Positions 53,504-63,751 of a stretch of DNA of 64,000 bases are shown piece by piece (within the stretch, counting starts at the first letter, position 1; each line of letters begins with the position of its first letter). The notes under the pieces are model-generated. The model saw nothing but the letters and a program-made list of their open reading frames with translations. It searched no databases and was not told the DNA's origin. Made by a program: the position numbers and the translations under genes. This stretch comes from Cellulomonas sp. 73-145 (lineage in GTDB: Bacteria > Actinomycetota > Actinomycetes > Actinomycetales > Cellulomonadaceae): positions 62,001 to 126,000 of the forward strand of contig MKTI01000001.1 of NCBI GenBank assembly GCA_001898185.1. The letters are read 5' to 3'.

Positions 53504-55684
53504 GTGGTGAACGCGAAGGCTCCCCTGGCCGCCACCGTCGGCTGGACCGACCTGGACCGGAAGGCTGTCGACACCGTCCGGGTGCTCGCAGCGGATGCGG
53601 TCGAGAAGGTCGGCAACGGGCACCCCGGGACGGCGATCAGCCTGGCTCCCGCCGCCTACCTGCTCTACCACGACGTGATGCGGCACGACCCGGCGGACAC
53701 CCACTGGCTCGGTCGGGACCGGTTCATCCTCTCCGCCGGGCACTCGAGCCTGACGCAGTACATCCAGCTCTACCTGGGCGGTTTCGGCCTCGAGCTGTCC
53801 GACATCGAGGCCCTGCGCACGTGGGGCTCCAAGACGCCCGGCCACCCCGAGTTCCGGCACACCAAGGGCGTAGAGATCACCACCGGGCCGCTCGGTCAGG
53901 GCATCGCGTCCTCCGTCGGCTTCGCGATGGCGGCACGCCGCGAGCGCGGCCTGCTCGACCCCGACGCCGCACCCGGCACCAGCCCGTTCGACCACATGGT
54001 CTACGTGATCGCGTCCGACGGTGACCTCGAGGAGGGCATCAGCGGCGAGGCGTCCTCGATCGCCGGCACGCAGGACCTGGGCAACCTCGTCGTCATCTGG
54101 GACGACAACCACATCTCCATCGAGGGCGACACGCAGATCGCGTTCAACGAGGACGTGCTGGCCCGGTACGCCGCCTATGGCTGGCACACCCAGCTGGTGG
54201 ACTGGACCGTCGGCGGCGCCGACGGCTATGTCGAGGACGTCGACGCCCTGGCCGCCGCGATCGAGGCGGCGAAGGCCGTCACCGACCGGCCGTCGTTCAT
54301 CGCGCTGCGCACGCTGATCGCCTGGCCGACGCCGGGCAAGACGAACTCGCACTCCGCGCACGGCTCGAAGCTGGGCGGCGACGCCGTCCGCGGCCTGAAG
54401 GAGGAGCTCGGCTTCGACCCGGATGCCAGCTTCGCCGTCGCGCCCGAGGTCATCGAGCACACCCGCGGGTCGCTCGCGGCCAAGGCCGCCGCGCTGCGTG
54501 CCGAGTGGCAGCAGAAGATGGACGCCTGGCGCGCCGCGAACCCTGACCGCGCCGCTCTGCTCGACCGCCTCTCGGCCCACGAGCTGCCCGAGGGCTGGAC
54601 CGACGCGCTGCCGGTGTTCCCCGCGGGCAAGGCGGTCGCCACGCGTGCCGCCTCCGGCGACGTGCTGTCCGCGCTCGCCCCGGTGCTGCCGGAGCTGTGG
54701 GGCGGCTCGGCCGACCTTGCCGGCTCGAACAACACGACGATGAAGGGCGAGCCGAGCTTCATCCCGGCCAAGCGCTCCACGAACGAGTTCGCCGGCGACG
54801 AGTACGGCCGGACCCTGCACTTCGGCATCCGCGAGCACGCGATGGGCGCGATCGTGTCCGGCATCGTGCTCCACGGTCTGACCCGCGCGTACGGCGGCAC
54901 GTTCCTGCAGTTCTCGGACTACATGCGCGGCTCCGTCAGGCTGGCCTCCCTGATGGGCATCCCGACCACCTACGTGTGGACCCACGACTCGATCGGCCTC
55001 GGCGAGGACGGGCCCACCCACCAGCCCGTGGAGCACCTGACCGCGCTGCGCGCCATCCCGGGCCTCGCTGTCGTCCGCCCCGCGGACGCGAACGAGACGG
55101 CCGCCGCCTGGCGGGCCACCCTCGAGCGCACCGACGGGCCGGTCGGCCTGATCCTCACTCGCCAGAACGTGCCGACGTTCCCGCGTGGCGAGCAGGGCTT
55201 CGCCACGACCGACGGTGTGACGCGTGGTGCGTACACGCTCCTCGAGGCGTCGACCGGCACCCCGGAGGTGGTGCTGATCGGCACCGGCTCCGAGGTGCAG
55301 CTCGCCGTCGCGGCCCGCGAGCAGCTGGAGGCGGACGGCGTCGCGACACGGGTCGTCTCGGCTCCGTGCCTCGAGTGGTTCGCCGAGCAGGACGAGGAGT
55401 ACCGCGAGTCGGTGCTGCCGTCGGGCGTGCGGGCACGGGTCTCCGTCGAGGCGGGCATCGCCATGTCCTGGTACAAGATCCTGGGCGACGCCGGCCGGGC
55501 CGTCTCGCTGGAGCACTACGGCGCGTCCGCGGACGCGGAGACGCTCTACCGCGAGTTCGGCATCACCGCCGAGGCCGTCGTGGAGGCGGCTCGTGCCTCC
55601 CTCGCGGCTGCCCGCAGGGACGCAGCACCCGCATCCATCTCGGGTGCTCCCACTGCGCAGGGCACGGGAGACCTGCCTGCGTGA
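53504..55684 (+). CDS. tkt: Transketolase
   Basis: A 726-residue ThDP enzyme moving two-carbon units in the pentose-phosphate pathway. Seen: [50 protein letters not shown], the ThDP motif [16 protein letters not shown] with later [46 protein letters not shown] and the C-terminal [20 protein letters not shown]. Two adjacent GTG codons (53504, 53507) can start it. It is the first gene of tkt-tal-zwf-opcA-pgl. Confidence 0.97.
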   Translation: MVNAKAPLAATVGWTDLDRKAVDTVRVLAADAVEKVGNGHPGTAISLAPAAYLLYHDVMRHDPADTHWLGRDRFILSAGHSSLTQYIQLYLGGFGLELSDIEALRTWGSKTPGHPEFRHTKGVEITTGPLGQGIASSVGFAMAARRERGLLDPDAAPGTSPFDHMVYVIASDGDLEEGISGEASSIAGTQDLGNLVVIWDDNHISIEGDTQIAFNEDVLARYAAYGWHTQLVDWTVGGADGYVEDVDALAAAIEAAKAVTDRPSFIALRTLIAWPTPGKTNSHSAHGSKLGGDAVRGLKEELGFDPDASFAVAPEVIEHTRGSLAAKAAALRAEWQQKMDAWRAANPDRAALLDRLSAHELPEGWTDALPVFPAGKAVATRAASGDVLSALAPVLPELWGGSADLAGSNNTTMKGEPSFIPAKRSTNEFAGDEYGRTLHFGIREHAMGAIVSGIVLHGLTRAYGGTFLQFSDYMRGSVRLASLMGIPTTYVWTHDSIGLGEDGPTHQPVEHLTALRAIPGLAVVRPADANETAAAWRATLERTDGPVGLILTRQNVPTFPRGEQGFATTDGVTRGAYTLLEASTGTPEVVLIGTGSEVQLAVAAREQLEADGVATRVVSAPCLEWFAEQDEEYRESVLPSGVRARVSVEAGIAMSWYKILGDAGRAVSLEHYGASADAETLYREFGITAEAVVEAARASLAAARRDAAPASISGAPTAQGTGDLPA

Positions 55685-55742
55685 TCCTGGGGCGAGGCTC
55701 GCGCGCCACCGCCTGACGCGTACCACCGGAAGGGGAACGACC

Positions 55743-56903
55743 ATGGCATCCAACGACACTCACCAGGACGCCGCTCTGCAGGAGCTGGCCGACGCCGGAG
55801 TGGCCGTCTGGCTCGACGACCTGTCGCGGGAGCTGCTCCGCAGCGGTGGGCTCGCCGAGCTCGCCGCCCGCGGCGTGGTCGGCGTGACGAGCAACCCGAC
55901 GATCTTCGCCACCGCCCTGTCCCACGGCGACGCCTACCGCGACCAGCTCGCCGAGCTGGCTGCGGACGGCGCCGCCGTGGAGGAGGCGGTGCTCCGCATC
56001 ACCACCGACGACGTCCGGTCGGCGTGCGACGTGCTCCGGCCGGCGTACGAGCGGACCGGCGGGGTCGACGGGCGGGTGTCCATCGAGGTGGACCCGCGCC
56101 TGGCGCGCGACACCGAGGGGACGGTCGCGTCGGCACGGACCCTCTGGTCCGAGATCGAGCGACCCAACCTGTTCATCAAGATCCCGGCGACCCCCGAGGG
56201 GCTCCCGGCGATCACCCGCGCCCTCGCCGAGGGCATCAGCGTCAACGTGACGCTGATCTTCTCCCTCGACCGCTACCGGGCGGTCATCGACGCGTTCCTC
56301 AGCGGGCTCGAGCAGGCGAAGGCCGCAGGCCTGGACCTCGCGCCGATCGCCTCGGTCGCCTCGTTCTTCGTCTCCCGCGTGGACACCGCGGTGGACGCCC
56401 AGCTCGACGCCCTCGGCACGCCCGAGGCGGCCGCCCTGCGCGGCCTCGCGGGCATCGCCAACGCCCGGCTCGCGTACGGGGTCTTCTCCGAGGTGAGCGC
56501 GGGTCCGCGCTGGCAGGCGCTGGCGGCCGCCGGCGCCCACCCGCAGCGGCCGCTGTGGGCCTCGACCGGCGTCAAGGACCCCGCGTACCGCGACACGATG
56601 TACGTCGAGGAGCTCGTCGCACCCGACACGGTCAACACCATGCCCGGCAAGACGCTGGACGCGGTGGCGGACCACGGCACCATCACGCCGGACACGGTGA
56701 CCGGCGCCCTGCAGGAGGCCGCCGACACGGTCGAGCGCCTCGAGAAGCTCGGGGTGTCCCTCGACGAGGTGACCGCTCGCCTCGAGACGGAAGGGGTGCA
56801 GAAGTTCGTGACAGCCTGGACGGAGCTGCTCGGCAGCGTGCAGCAGGGCCTGGACGCCGCCGCAGGTGAACCGACGGACAGCGACGGCGAGGCGGTGCGG
56901 TGA
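55743..56903 (+). CDS. tal: Transaldolase
   Basis: A 386-residue TalB-like enzyme of the longer actinobacterial subfamily. [16 protein letters not shown] and [13 protein letters not shown] open it. The Schiff-base Lys is in [18 protein letters not shown], and [13 protein letters not shown] and [20 protein letters not shown] are conserved. It transfers a dihydroxyacetone unit between sugar phosphates. ATG 55743 has GGAAGGGG upstream, and its end overlaps zwf by GTGA. Confidence 0.96.
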   Translation: MASNDTHQDAALQELADAGVAVWLDDLSRELLRSGGLAELAARGVVGVTSNPTIFATALSHGDAYRDQLAELAADGAAVEEAVLRITTDDVRSACDVLRPAYERTGGVDGRVSIEVDPRLARDTEGTVASARTLWSEIERPNLFIKIPATPEGLPAITRALAEGISVNVTLIFSLDRYRAVIDAFLSGLEQAKAAGLDLAPIASVASFFVSRVDTAVDAQLDALGTPEAAALRGLAGIANARLAYGVFSEVSAGPRWQALAAAGAHPQRPLWASTGVKDPAYRDTMYVEELVAPDTVNTMPGKTLDAVADHGTITPDTVTGALQEAADTVERLEKLGVSLDEVTARLETEGVQKFVTAWTELLGSVQQGLDAAAGEPTDSDGEAVR

Positions 56904-58441
56904 GCCCCGCCAAGATCGCTGAGGGCGTCAACCCCCTGCGCGACCCGCGGGACCGACGGCTTCGCCGCATCGCGGGCCCGTCGGGCCTGGTGATCTTCGG
57001 GGTGACGGGCGACCTCGCCCGCAAGAAGCTCATGCCTGCGGTGTACGACCTGACGAACCGCGGCCTGCTGCCTCCCGGCTTCGCGCTCACCGGCTTCGCC
57101 CGGCGCGACTGGGAGACGCAGGACTTCGCCCAGATCGTGCACGACTCGGTCAAGCAGTACGCCCGGACCCCGTTCCGGGAGGCGACCTGGCGACAGCTGT
57201 CCGAGGGCATCCGCTTCGTCCAGGGCACGTTCGACGACCCGGTCGCCTTCGACCACCTGCGCGAGACGGTCGAAGACCTGGACGTCACGCGCGGCACGGG
57301 CGGTAACCACGCGTTCTACCTCTCGGTGCCGCCCAGCGCGTTCCCCCTGGTCTGCGAGCAGCTGGCCCGATCGGGTCTGTCGCAGCCGAAGGAGGGCACC
57401 TGGCGACGGGTGGTGATCGAGAAGCCGTTCGGCCACGACCTGCAGTCCGCGCGTGAGCTGAACGACATCGTCTCCCAGGCGTTCCGGCCGGACGACATCT
57501 TCCGGATCGACCACTACCTCGGCAAGGAGACGGTGCAGAACCTGCTGGCGCTGCGGTTCGCGAACCAGCTGTTCGAGCCGATCTGGAACAACAACTACGT
57601 CGACCACGTGCAGATCACGATGGCCGAGGACATCGGCATCGCCGGCCGCGCGGGCTACTACGACGGCATCGGCGCTGCGCGCGACGTCATCCAGAACCAC
57701 CTCATGCAGCTGCTCGCGCTGACCGCCATGGAGGAGCCGGTCTCCTTCGATGCCGCTGAGCTGCGGGCGGAGAAGACGAAGGTGCTCTCGGCGCTGCGGC
57801 TGCCGCGTGACCTCGGCAAGCACACCGCCCGGGGCCAGTACACGGGCGGCTGGCAGGGCGGCGAGAAGGTCGTCGGCTACCTGGAGGAGGAGGGCTTCAA
57901 CCCGGACTCCACCACCGAGACCTACGCCGCCATCCGGGTGGACATCGACACCCGCCGGTGGGCCGGGGTGCCGTTCTACCTGCGCACCGGCAAGCGGCTC
58001 GGCCGACGGGTGACGGAGATCGCCGTCGTCTTCAAGAAGGCGCCGCACCTGCCGTTCGACTCCACCGCCACCGAGGAGCTCGGCAAGAACGCCGTGGTGA
58101 TCCGGGTGCAGCCCGACGAGGGCGTCACCGTGCGGTTCGGCGCCAAGGTCCCGGGCACCGCGATGGAGGTGCGAGACGTGACGATGGACTTCGGCTACGG
58201 TCACGCCTTCACCGAGTCGTCGCCCGAGGCCTACGAGCGGCTGATCCTCGACGTGCTGCTCGGCGACCCGCCGCTCTTCCCGCAGCACGAGGAGGTCGAG
58301 CTCTCCTGGAAGATCCTCGACCCGATCATCGACTACTGGGCCGGCAAGGGCCGTCCCGACCCGTACCGCGCCGGCACCTGGGGACCCGAGTCAGCCGACG
58401 CGATGATGGCCCGCGACGGCAGGGCCTGGAGGCGGCCATGA
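56900..58441 (+). CDS. zwf: Glucose-6-phosphate 1-dehydrogenase
   Basis: A 513-residue enzyme. The NADP motif is [31 protein letters not shown] precedes the substrate site [20 protein letters not shown] near residue 203 with the catalytic His in the loop after, and [14 protein letters not shown] binds phosphate. It feeds glucose-6-phosphate into the oxidative pentose-phosphate pathway and makes NADPH. Its GTG start overlaps tal and its stop overlaps opcA, keeping the enzyme coupled to its activator. Confidence 0.97.
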   Translation: MSPAKIAEGVNPLRDPRDRRLRRIAGPSGLVIFGVTGDLARKKLMPAVYDLTNRGLLPPGFALTGFARRDWETQDFAQIVHDSVKQYARTPFREATWRQLSEGIRFVQGTFDDPVAFDHLRETVEDLDVTRGTGGNHAFYLSVPPSAFPLVCEQLARSGLSQPKEGTWRRVVIEKPFGHDLQSARELNDIVSQAFRPDDIFRIDHYLGKETVQNLLALRFANQLFEPIWNNNYVDHVQITMAEDIGIAGRAGYYDGIGAARDVIQNHLMQLLALTAMEEPVSFDAAELRAEKTKVLSALRLPRDLGKHTARGQYTGGWQGGEKVVGYLEEEGFNPDSTTETYAAIRVDIDTRRWAGVPFYLRTGKRLGRRVTEIAVVFKKAPHLPFDSTATEELGKNAVVIRVQPDEGVTVRFGAKVPGTAMEVRDVTMDFGYGHAFTESSPEAYERLILDVLLGDPPLFPQHEEVELSWKILDPIIDYWAGKGRPDPYRAGTWGPESADAMMARDGRAWRRP

Positions 58442-59355
58442 TCATCGACCTGCCCAGCACCACCACGCGCGAGATCAACCGCCGCCTGGTGCGCGAGCGC
58501 GACGAGGGCGGTGTGGTCGCTCTCGGCCGCGTGATGAACCTGCTGATCGACACCGGTGACCACGACCCGGAGGACGCGATCGCCGCGGCCAACCTGGCCA
58601 GCCGCGAGCACCCCTGCCGGATCATCGTGCTGTCCACCACCAGCCGGAAGCGGCGGCCCAACCTGGACGCGCAGATCCGGCTCGGCGGCGACGCCGGCGC
58701 CAGCGAGGTGATCCTCCTGTGGCCCGCCGGGGACATGGACCAGGAGATGGACACCCTGATCACGCCCCTGCTGCTGCCGGACGCGCCCACGGTCGTCTGG
58801 TGGCCCAACGAGGTCCCGGAGAACCCCTCAGCGGCGCCACTGGGGCGGATGGGGCGCCGTCGCATCACGGACACCACCCAGTGCACGTCGCCGTCGAAGA
58901 CCCTCGAGCGACTGGCCTCCGTCTACCAGGACGGCGACACAGACCTCGCGTGGGCGCGCGCGACGCTGTGGCGCGGGCTGATCGCCGCGACCCTCGAGCA
59001 GCCGCCGTACGAGCCCGTGCACCGGGCCGTCGTCGTCGGCGAGAGCACGCACCCGTCGGTGGACCTGATGGCCGCCTGGCTCGCCTGGGCACTGCGCTGC
59101 CCGGTGCACGTCGAGCGCGTGAAGGGCGCACCGGCCATCACCCAGGTCCGCCTCGAGCGCAGCAGCGGGCCGATCGTGCTCGACCGTCCCGACGGCAAGA
59201 CCGCTGCCCTGCACCAGCCGGATCAGCCCGACCACCGCATCGCCCTGCCGATCCGCCAGCTCGGCGAGTGCCTGGTCGAGGAGCTGCGCCGGCTGGACCC
59301 GGACGAGGTGTACGGCGAGGTGCTGACGAAGGGCCTCGCCAGGATCGAGGGCTGA
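58438..59355 (+). CDS. opcA: Glucose-6-phosphate dehydrogenase assembly protein OpcA
   Basis: A 305-residue OpcA. It starts [20 protein letters not shown] and has HPCRIIVLSTTSRKRRP, PTVVWWPNEVPENP and TQCTSPSKTLERLA. In actinobacteria OpcA associates with Zwf and supports its activity. ATG 58438 overlaps the zwf stop (ATGA). The next gene starts 4 nt after its stop. Confidence 0.95.
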   Translation: MIIDLPSTTTREINRRLVRERDEGGVVALGRVMNLLIDTGDHDPEDAIAAANLASREHPCRIIVLSTTSRKRRPNLDAQIRLGGDAGASEVILLWPAGDMDQEMDTLITPLLLPDAPTVVWWPNEVPENPSAAPLGRMGRRRITDTTQCTSPSKTLERLASVYQDGDTDLAWARATLWRGLIAATLEQPPYEPVHRAVVVGESTHPSVDLMAAWLAWALRCPVHVERVKGAPAITQVRLERSSGPIVLDRPDGKTAALHQPDQPDHRIALPIRQLGECLVEELRRLDPDEVYGEVLTKGLARIEG

Positions 59356-59359
59356 CCAG

Positions 59360-60829
59360 GTGAACCGTGCACCGCACGTCGTCGTCCACCCGGATGCGGA
59401 CGTCCTGGCCGAGGCGACCGCCGCACGGCTGCTGACCCGGCTGGTCGATCTGCAGTCGGACCACAGCCCGGTCCACGTCGTGCTGACCGGCGGCACCGTC
59501 GGCATCGCCGTGCTCCGGGCCGTCGCCGCCAGCCCGGTTCGGGGCGCGGTCGACTGGTCCGACGTGCACGTCTGGTGGGGCGACGAGCGGTTCCTGCCCG
59601 ACGGCGACCCGGATCGCAACGAGGTCCAGGCCCGCGAGGCGCTGCTGGACGCGCTCGGCGACGCCCTCCCGGCCGATCACGTCCACGCCATGCCGGCGCG
59701 CACGGCGCAGGTGCCGGACACCGACGCGGCGGCTCGGCTGTACGCCGCCGAGCTCGCTCGACACGCACCTGCGGATGCCGCCCTCGCGGTGCCGTCGTTC
59801 GACGTGCTGCTGCTCGGGATGGGCCCGGACGGCCACGTCGCGTCGTTGTTCCCCGGCCATGCAACCCTGTCCGTCTCCGACCGCACCGTCGTCGGCGAGG
59901 AGGACTCCCCCAAGCCTCCGCCGCCGCGCGTGTCCTTGACCTTCCCGGCCATCCAGGCGGCCGCCGAGGTGTGGGTCGTCGCGGCCGGCGACGGCAAGGC
60001 CGACGCCGTTGCCGCCGCCCTGCGCGGGGCACCGGCGACCGAGGTGCCGGCCGCGGGCGCCGTCGGCGTCGCCCGGACCCTCTGGCTGCTGGACGTCGCG
60101 GCGGCGTCACACGTGACCGTCGACCCCGGCGACACACCCGTCCACCCGGCGCGGCCCGCGGCGGACGGTCCCGGATCCACCTGGGCCGAGGTCGACGACC
60201 TCGTCGCGCCGCTGCTCGGCGACCTCACGGTCCCCGACGGGATCGCCAAGGCGGCGGCGACGGCCGCTCTGCCCGAGATCGCGGTCACCGCGCCGCAAGG
60301 GCGACTGCTCGAGCTGCTGGCCCGTGCCACAGGCTCGCGCCGCGTGCTGGAGCTGGGAACGCTCGGCGGCTACTCGACGTGGTGGCTCGCACGCGGAGCG
60401 GGCCCGGAGGGCATCGTCGTGTCGCTCGAGCTCTCCGCCGACCATGCCGCCGTCGCCCGGCACTCGCTCGATGCGACGGACATCGGCCACCGGGTGCAGA
60501 TCGAGGTCGGGCCGGCAGCCAGCACGCTCCAGCGAATGATCGACGACGGCACGGAGCCGTTCGACCTCGTCTTCGTCGATGCCGACAAGCAGTCGTTGGC
60601 GCGCTACCTCGAGCTCGTCGTCGCGCTCTCGCGGCCGGGGACCGTCATCGTCGTGGACAACGTCGTGCGCGGCGGCGCGGTGCTCGAGGCCGACCACCCC
60701 GACGATCGTGTCCAGGGCACCCGGCAGTTCCTCGAGCGCGCCGCGCAGCGCGCCGACGTCGAGGGCACCGTGATCCAGACCGTCGGCCGCAAGGGGTACG
60801 ACGGGATGGCGATCCTGGTCGTGCGCTGA
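59360..60829 (+). CDS. pgl: 6-phosphogluconolactonase fused to an O-methyltransferase
   Basis: A 489-residue in-frame fusion. Residues about 1-252 are 6-phosphogluconolactonase (DevB type): WWGDERFLPDGDPDRNEVQA and LLGMGPDGHVASLFPGH. Residues about 275-489 are a class I SAM-dependent O-methyltransferase of the catechol/caffeoyl-CoA type: VLELGTLGGYSTWWLARG (motif I), VFVDADKQSLARYLELVVAL with the metal-binding Asp, VIVVDNVVRGGAV and GYDGMAILVV. The junction is a Pro-rich ~22-residue linker. No stop or frameshift lies between them. An internal GTG at 60113 could also release the methyltransferase alone. Pgl ends the oxidative pentose-phosphate steps begun by zwf; the methyl acceptor is unknown. 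Confidence 0.93.
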   Translation: MNRAPHVVVHPDADVLAEATAARLLTRLVDLQSDHSPVHVVLTGGTVGIAVLRAVAASPVRGAVDWSDVHVWWGDERFLPDGDPDRNEVQAREALLDALGDALPADHVHAMPARTAQVPDTDAAARLYAAELARHAPADAALAVPSFDVLLLGMGPDGHVASLFPGHATLSVSDRTVVGEEDSPKPPPPRVSLTFPAIQAAAEVWVVAAGDGKADAVAAALRGAPATEVPAAGAVGVARTLWLLDVAAASHVTVDPGDTPVHPARPAADGPGSTWAEVDDLVAPLLGDLTVPDGIAKAAATAALPEIAVTAPQGRLLELLARATGSRRVLELGTLGGYSTWWLARGAGPEGIVVSLELSADHAAVARHSLDATDIGHRVQIEVGPAASTLQRMIDDGTEPFDLVFVDADKQSLARYLELVVALSRPGTVIVVDNVVRGGAVLEADHPDDRVQGTRQFLERAAQRADVEGTVIQTVGRKGYDGMAILVVR

Positions 60830-60838
60830 GCTGAGCCC

Positions 60839-60869
60839 CGCCCGCGGCGGTCAGCGACCGCGGCGGGCG
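60839..60869. terminator. Bidirectional hairpin between pgl and rbpA
   Basis: CGCCCGC-G-GCGGTC (60839-60852) pairs with GACCGC-G-GCGGGCG (60856-60869) with one G:G mismatch and a 3-nt loop. It sits 10 nt after the pgl fusion stop and includes the rbpA stop codon, so it can end both convergent transcripts. Confidence 0.55.
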
Positions 60870-61198
60870 TGGAGCGCCGCGAGAGCCTCGTCGAGGATCG
60901 CGGCCCCGTCCTCGTCGGAGCGACGCTCCTTCACGTAGGCGAGGTGGGTCTTGTACGGCTCGTTGCGCACGGGCGACGGCGGGTTCGCCTGGTCCTGACC
61001 GGCCGGGAACCCGCACCGTGGGCAGTCCCACGTCACGGGCGCCTCGGCGACCGCCTCCTCCGCGAAGCTCGGCCTGGTCTCGTGCCCGTTGGCGCACCAG
61101 TAGGAGATCCACACGCGCGGTGCGGCGTCGCCGCGCTCCGCCTCACCCATCGGGCCGGCGCCGACGCGCGAACCCCGGATAGCACTTCCGCTTGCCAT
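60851..61198 (-). CDS. rbpA: RNA polymerase-binding protein RbpA
   Basis: A 115-residue RbpA with MASGSAIRGSRVGAGPMGEA at the N-terminus, the zinc ligands in WISYWCANGHETRPSF and TWDCPRCGFPAGQD, and the C-terminal sigma-interacting helix THLAYVKERRSDEDGAAILD. It stabilises the open complex with the primary sigma factor and is specific to actinobacteria. ATG 61198 gives the full conserved N-terminus. Confidence 0.97.
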   Translation of the reverse strand: MASGSAIRGSRVGAGPMGEAERGDAAPRVWISYWCANGHETRPSFAEEAVAEAPVTWDCPRCGFPAGQDQANPPSPVRNEPYKTHLAYVKERRSDEDGAAILDEALAALHARRGR

Positions 61199-61213
61199 GG
61201 CTACTCAGCCCCC

Positions 61214-61456
61214 TCAGGACCAGCGCTGGACGAGCCCGAGCCCGACGATGACGAGCGACCACACGACGGCGACACCGATCGTGATGCGGTTCAGGTTCCG
61301 CTCCGCGACGCCGGAGGAGCCGGCGCTGCTGGTGATGCCGCCACCGAACATGTCGGAGAGGCCGCCGCCCTTGCCCTTGTGGAGCAGGACGAGCGGCACG
61401 AGCAGCAGGCTGGTCAGCACCAGTGCCACCTGAAGAGCGATGCGCAGGGCATTCAC
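61214..61456 (-). CDS. secG: Preprotein translocase subunit SecG
   Basis: An 80-residue protein with two membrane helices (ALQVALVLTSLLLVPLVLLH and ITIGVAVVWSLVIVGLGLV) around the conserved loop KGKGGGLSDMFGGG. It belongs to SecYEG. Position between tpiA and rbpA is typical for Micrococcales. The hairpin at 61566-61597 separates it from tpiA, so it may have its own promoter in the 152-bp gap. Confidence 0.96.
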   Translation of the reverse strand: MNALRIALQVALVLTSLLLVPLVLLHKGKGGGLSDMFGGGITSSAGSSGVAERNLNRITIGVAVVWSLVIVGLGLVQRWS

Positions 61457-61565
61457 GGTGTGGGGTCGATCCTCACTCGTAGGACGAAGACGGGGCCGCG
61501 GGGCGAGGCCGCGTACAGGTTAGGCGACGCGGCGGCCCTGATCCACCATCGCATCGCAGGACGAC

Positions 61566-61597
61566 GACCGGCCCGGGCCTTAGGACCCGGGCCGGTC
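61566..61597 (-). terminator. Hairpin after tpiA
   Basis: GACCGGCCCGGG (61566-61577) and CCCGGGCCGGTC (61586-61597) form a perfect 12-bp stem with an 8-nt loop, 11 nt after the tpiA stop on the minus strand. No T-run follows. It probably ends the pgk-tpiA transcript. Confidence 0.65.
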
Positions 61598-61608
61598 GCG
61601 TGCGCAGG

Positions 61609-62403
61609 TCAGGCGCCGACGGCGTGCGACCGGTAGCGGGCGATGGCCGCGAACTCCTCCGGGTCGAGGCTCGCGCCTCCGACGAGGGCACCGTCGACGT
61701 CCGGCTTCGCCATGATCGAGGCGACGTTGCCGGACTTCACGGAACCGCCGTAGAGCACGCGCACCGCGTCCGCGGTCGCCTGGTCGTACAGCTCGACCAG
61801 CCGCGCGCGGATGGCGCCGGCCATCTCCTGGGCGTCCTCCGGGGTCGCCGTCTCGCCGGTGCCGATGGCCCAGACCGGCTCGTAGGCCACGACGATCGTC
61901 GCCACCTGCTCGGTCGTCAGGCCCTCGAGCGCGCCGTCGAGCTGGGACAGCGTGTGCGCCACGTGCGTCCCGGCCTTCCGGATCTCGAGCTCCTCGCCGA
62001 TGCACAGGATCGGCACCAGGCCCGCCGCCAGGGACGCCTTCACCTTGGCGTTGACCAGGGCGTCGTCCTCGGCGTGGTACTGCCGCCGCTCCGAGTGGCC
62101 GACGGCCACGTAGGTGCAGCCGAGCTTGGTGAGGAACACCGACGAGATCTCACCGGTGTAGGCGCCGGACGTGTGCGCCGACACGTCCTGCGCGCCGTAG
62201 ACGATGTCGAGCTTGTCGGCGTCGACCAGGGTCTGCACGGAACGCAGGTCGGTGAACGGCGGCAGGACGGCCACCTCGACGGCGGTGTAGTCGTGCTTGG
62301 CGTCCTGGAGCAGCCAGGCGAGCTTCTGGACGGTCTGGATCGCCTGCTGGTGGTCCAGGTTCATCTTCCAGTTGCCCGCCATCAGCGGGGTGCGGTCAGC
62401 CAT
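61609..62403 (-). CDS. tpiA: Triosephosphate isomerase
   Basis: A 264-residue TIM barrel. [14 protein letters not shown] carries the Asn and Lys, GHSERRQY the catalytic His and [16 protein letters not shown] the catalytic Glu, with the loop-6 lid after it; [11 protein letters not shown] binds phosphate. It interconverts DHAP and glyceraldehyde-3-phosphate. It starts 3 nt after the pgk stop and is cotranscribed with it. Confidence 0.97.
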   Translation of the reverse strand: MADRTPLMAGNWKMNLDHQQAIQTVQKLAWLLQDAKHDYTAVEVAVLPPFTDLRSVQTLVDADKLDIVYGAQDVSAHTSGAYTGEISSVFLTKLGCTYVAVGHSERRQYHAEDDALVNAKVKASLAAGLVPILCIGEELEIRKAGTHVAHTLSQLDGALEGLTTEQVATIVVAYEPVWAIGTGETATPEDAQEMAGAIRARLVELYDQATADAVRVLYGGSVKSGNVASIMAKPDVDGALVGGASLDPEEFAAIARYRSHAVGA

Positions 62404-62406
62404 GGG

Positions 62407-63606
62407 TCAGTCCTCCAGGACGGCGATGCCAGGGAGGGACTTGCCCTCGAGGAACTCGAGGGAGGCGCCGCCACCGGTCGAGATGTGGCCGAAGGCGGCC
62501 TCGTCGAAGCCGAGCTGACGCACGGCCGCGGCGGAGTCCCCGCCACCGACGATGGTGAAGGCACCGTTCTTGCCGGCGTCCACCAGCGCCTGCGCCACGG
62601 CGCGCGTGCCCGCGGCGAAGGCCTCGAACTCGAAGACGCCGGCGGGGCCGTTCCAGACCACCGTCTTGGCGTCGACGATCTTGGAGGCGAACAGCTCACG
62701 GCTCTTCGGGCCGATGTCGAGGCCCATCTGGTCGGCCGGGATGGCGTCCGAGTCGACCACGGTGGCGGGGGCGTCGGCCGCGAACATCGGGGCGACGATC
62801 GTGTCGACGGGCAGGACGATCTCGACGCCGGACTTCTCCGCCTGGGCCAGGTAGCCCTTGACCGTCTCGACCTGGTCCGCCTCGAGCAGCGAGGTGCCGA
62901 CCTGGTGGCCCTGGGCGACGAGGAACGTGTACGCCATGCCGCCGCCGATCACCAGGCGGTCGGCCTTGGCGAGCAGGTTCTCGATGACACCGAGCTTGTC
63001 CGACACCTTGGCACCGCCCAGCACCACCACGTACGGACGAGCCGGGTCGTCGGTCGCCTTGCGCAGCGACTCGACCTCCTTGAGCACCAGCTTGCCGACC
63101 GCGTGCGGCAGGCGCAGCGCGACGTCGTACACCGACGCCTGCTTGCGGTGCACCACACCGAACCCGTCGGACACGAACGCGTCCGCCAGGGCGGCGAGCT
63201 CGTCGGCCAGCGCACCGCGCTCGGCCTCGTCCTTGCTCGTCTCGCGGGCGTCGAAGCGCACGTTCTCCAGCAGCGCGACCTGACCGTCCTCGAGGGCGGC
63301 GACGGTGGCCTTGGCGGACGGGCCGACCAGGTCCTCGGCCAGGGCGACCGGCTGACCGAGCAGCTCGCCGAGGCGAGCGGCGACCGGCGCCAGGGAGTAC
63401 TTGGGGTCCGGCGCACCCTTCGGGCGGCCGAGGTGCGCCATCACGATGACGCGGGCGCCCTTCGCGAGCAGCGCCTGCAGCGTCGGCAGCGCGGCACGGA
63501 TACGGCCGTCGTCGGTGATCGTCGTGCCGTCGAGCGGCACGTTGAAGTCGGAGCGGACGAGAACGCGCTTGCCGCGCAGGTCGCCCAGGTCGTCGATGGT
63601 CTTCAT
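62407..63606 (-). CDS. pgk: Phosphoglycerate kinase
   Basis: A 399-residue kinase: [67 protein letters not shown] and [20 protein letters not shown] for nucleotide binding. It makes ATP from 1,3-bisphosphoglycerate. ATG 63606 has a weak RBS (GTAGGAGACC). It lies 145 bp downstream of gap, with a large hairpin between them. Confidence 0.97.
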   Translation of the reverse strand: MKTIDDLGDLRGKRVLVRSDFNVPLDGTTITDDGRIRAALPTLQALLAKGARVIVMAHLGRPKGAPDPKYSLAPVAARLGELLGQPVALAEDLVGPSAKATVAALEDGQVALLENVRFDARETSKDEAERGALADELAALADAFVSDGFGVVHRKQASVYDVALRLPHAVGKLVLKEVESLRKATDDPARPYVVVLGGAKVSDKLGVIENLLAKADRLVIGGGMAYTFLVAQGHQVGTSLLEADQVETVKGYLAQAEKSGVEIVLPVDTIVAPMFAADAPATVVDSDAIPADQMGLDIGPKSRELFASKIVDAKTVVWNGPAGVFEFEAFAAGTRAVAQALVDAGKNGAFTIVGGGDSAAAVRQLGFDEAAFGHISTGGGASLEFLEGKSLPGIAVLED

Positions 63607-63676
63607 GGTCTCCTACCTACCTCGCTGAGGCGGCCGGGCCGGCCGCCGGGGAGTACTGCAGAGGCTGGACACAGCA

Positions 63677-63722
63677 GCGTCCGCGTGCGCCGAGGCCACT
63701 GGGCCGGGGCGCACGCGGACGC
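63677..63722 (-). terminator. Large hairpin between gap and pgk
   Basis: GCGTCCGCGTGCGCC (63677-63691) and GGCGCACGCGGACGC (63708-63722) form a perfect 15-bp stem, and the loop can add a GGCC/GGCC pair. It starts about 30 nt after the gap stop on the minus strand, so pgk-tpiA would be transcribed partly by readthrough or from its own promoter. Confidence 0.6.
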
Positions 63723-63751
63723 ATGACTGTGCTACCGGGGGTGCGGCGAGG

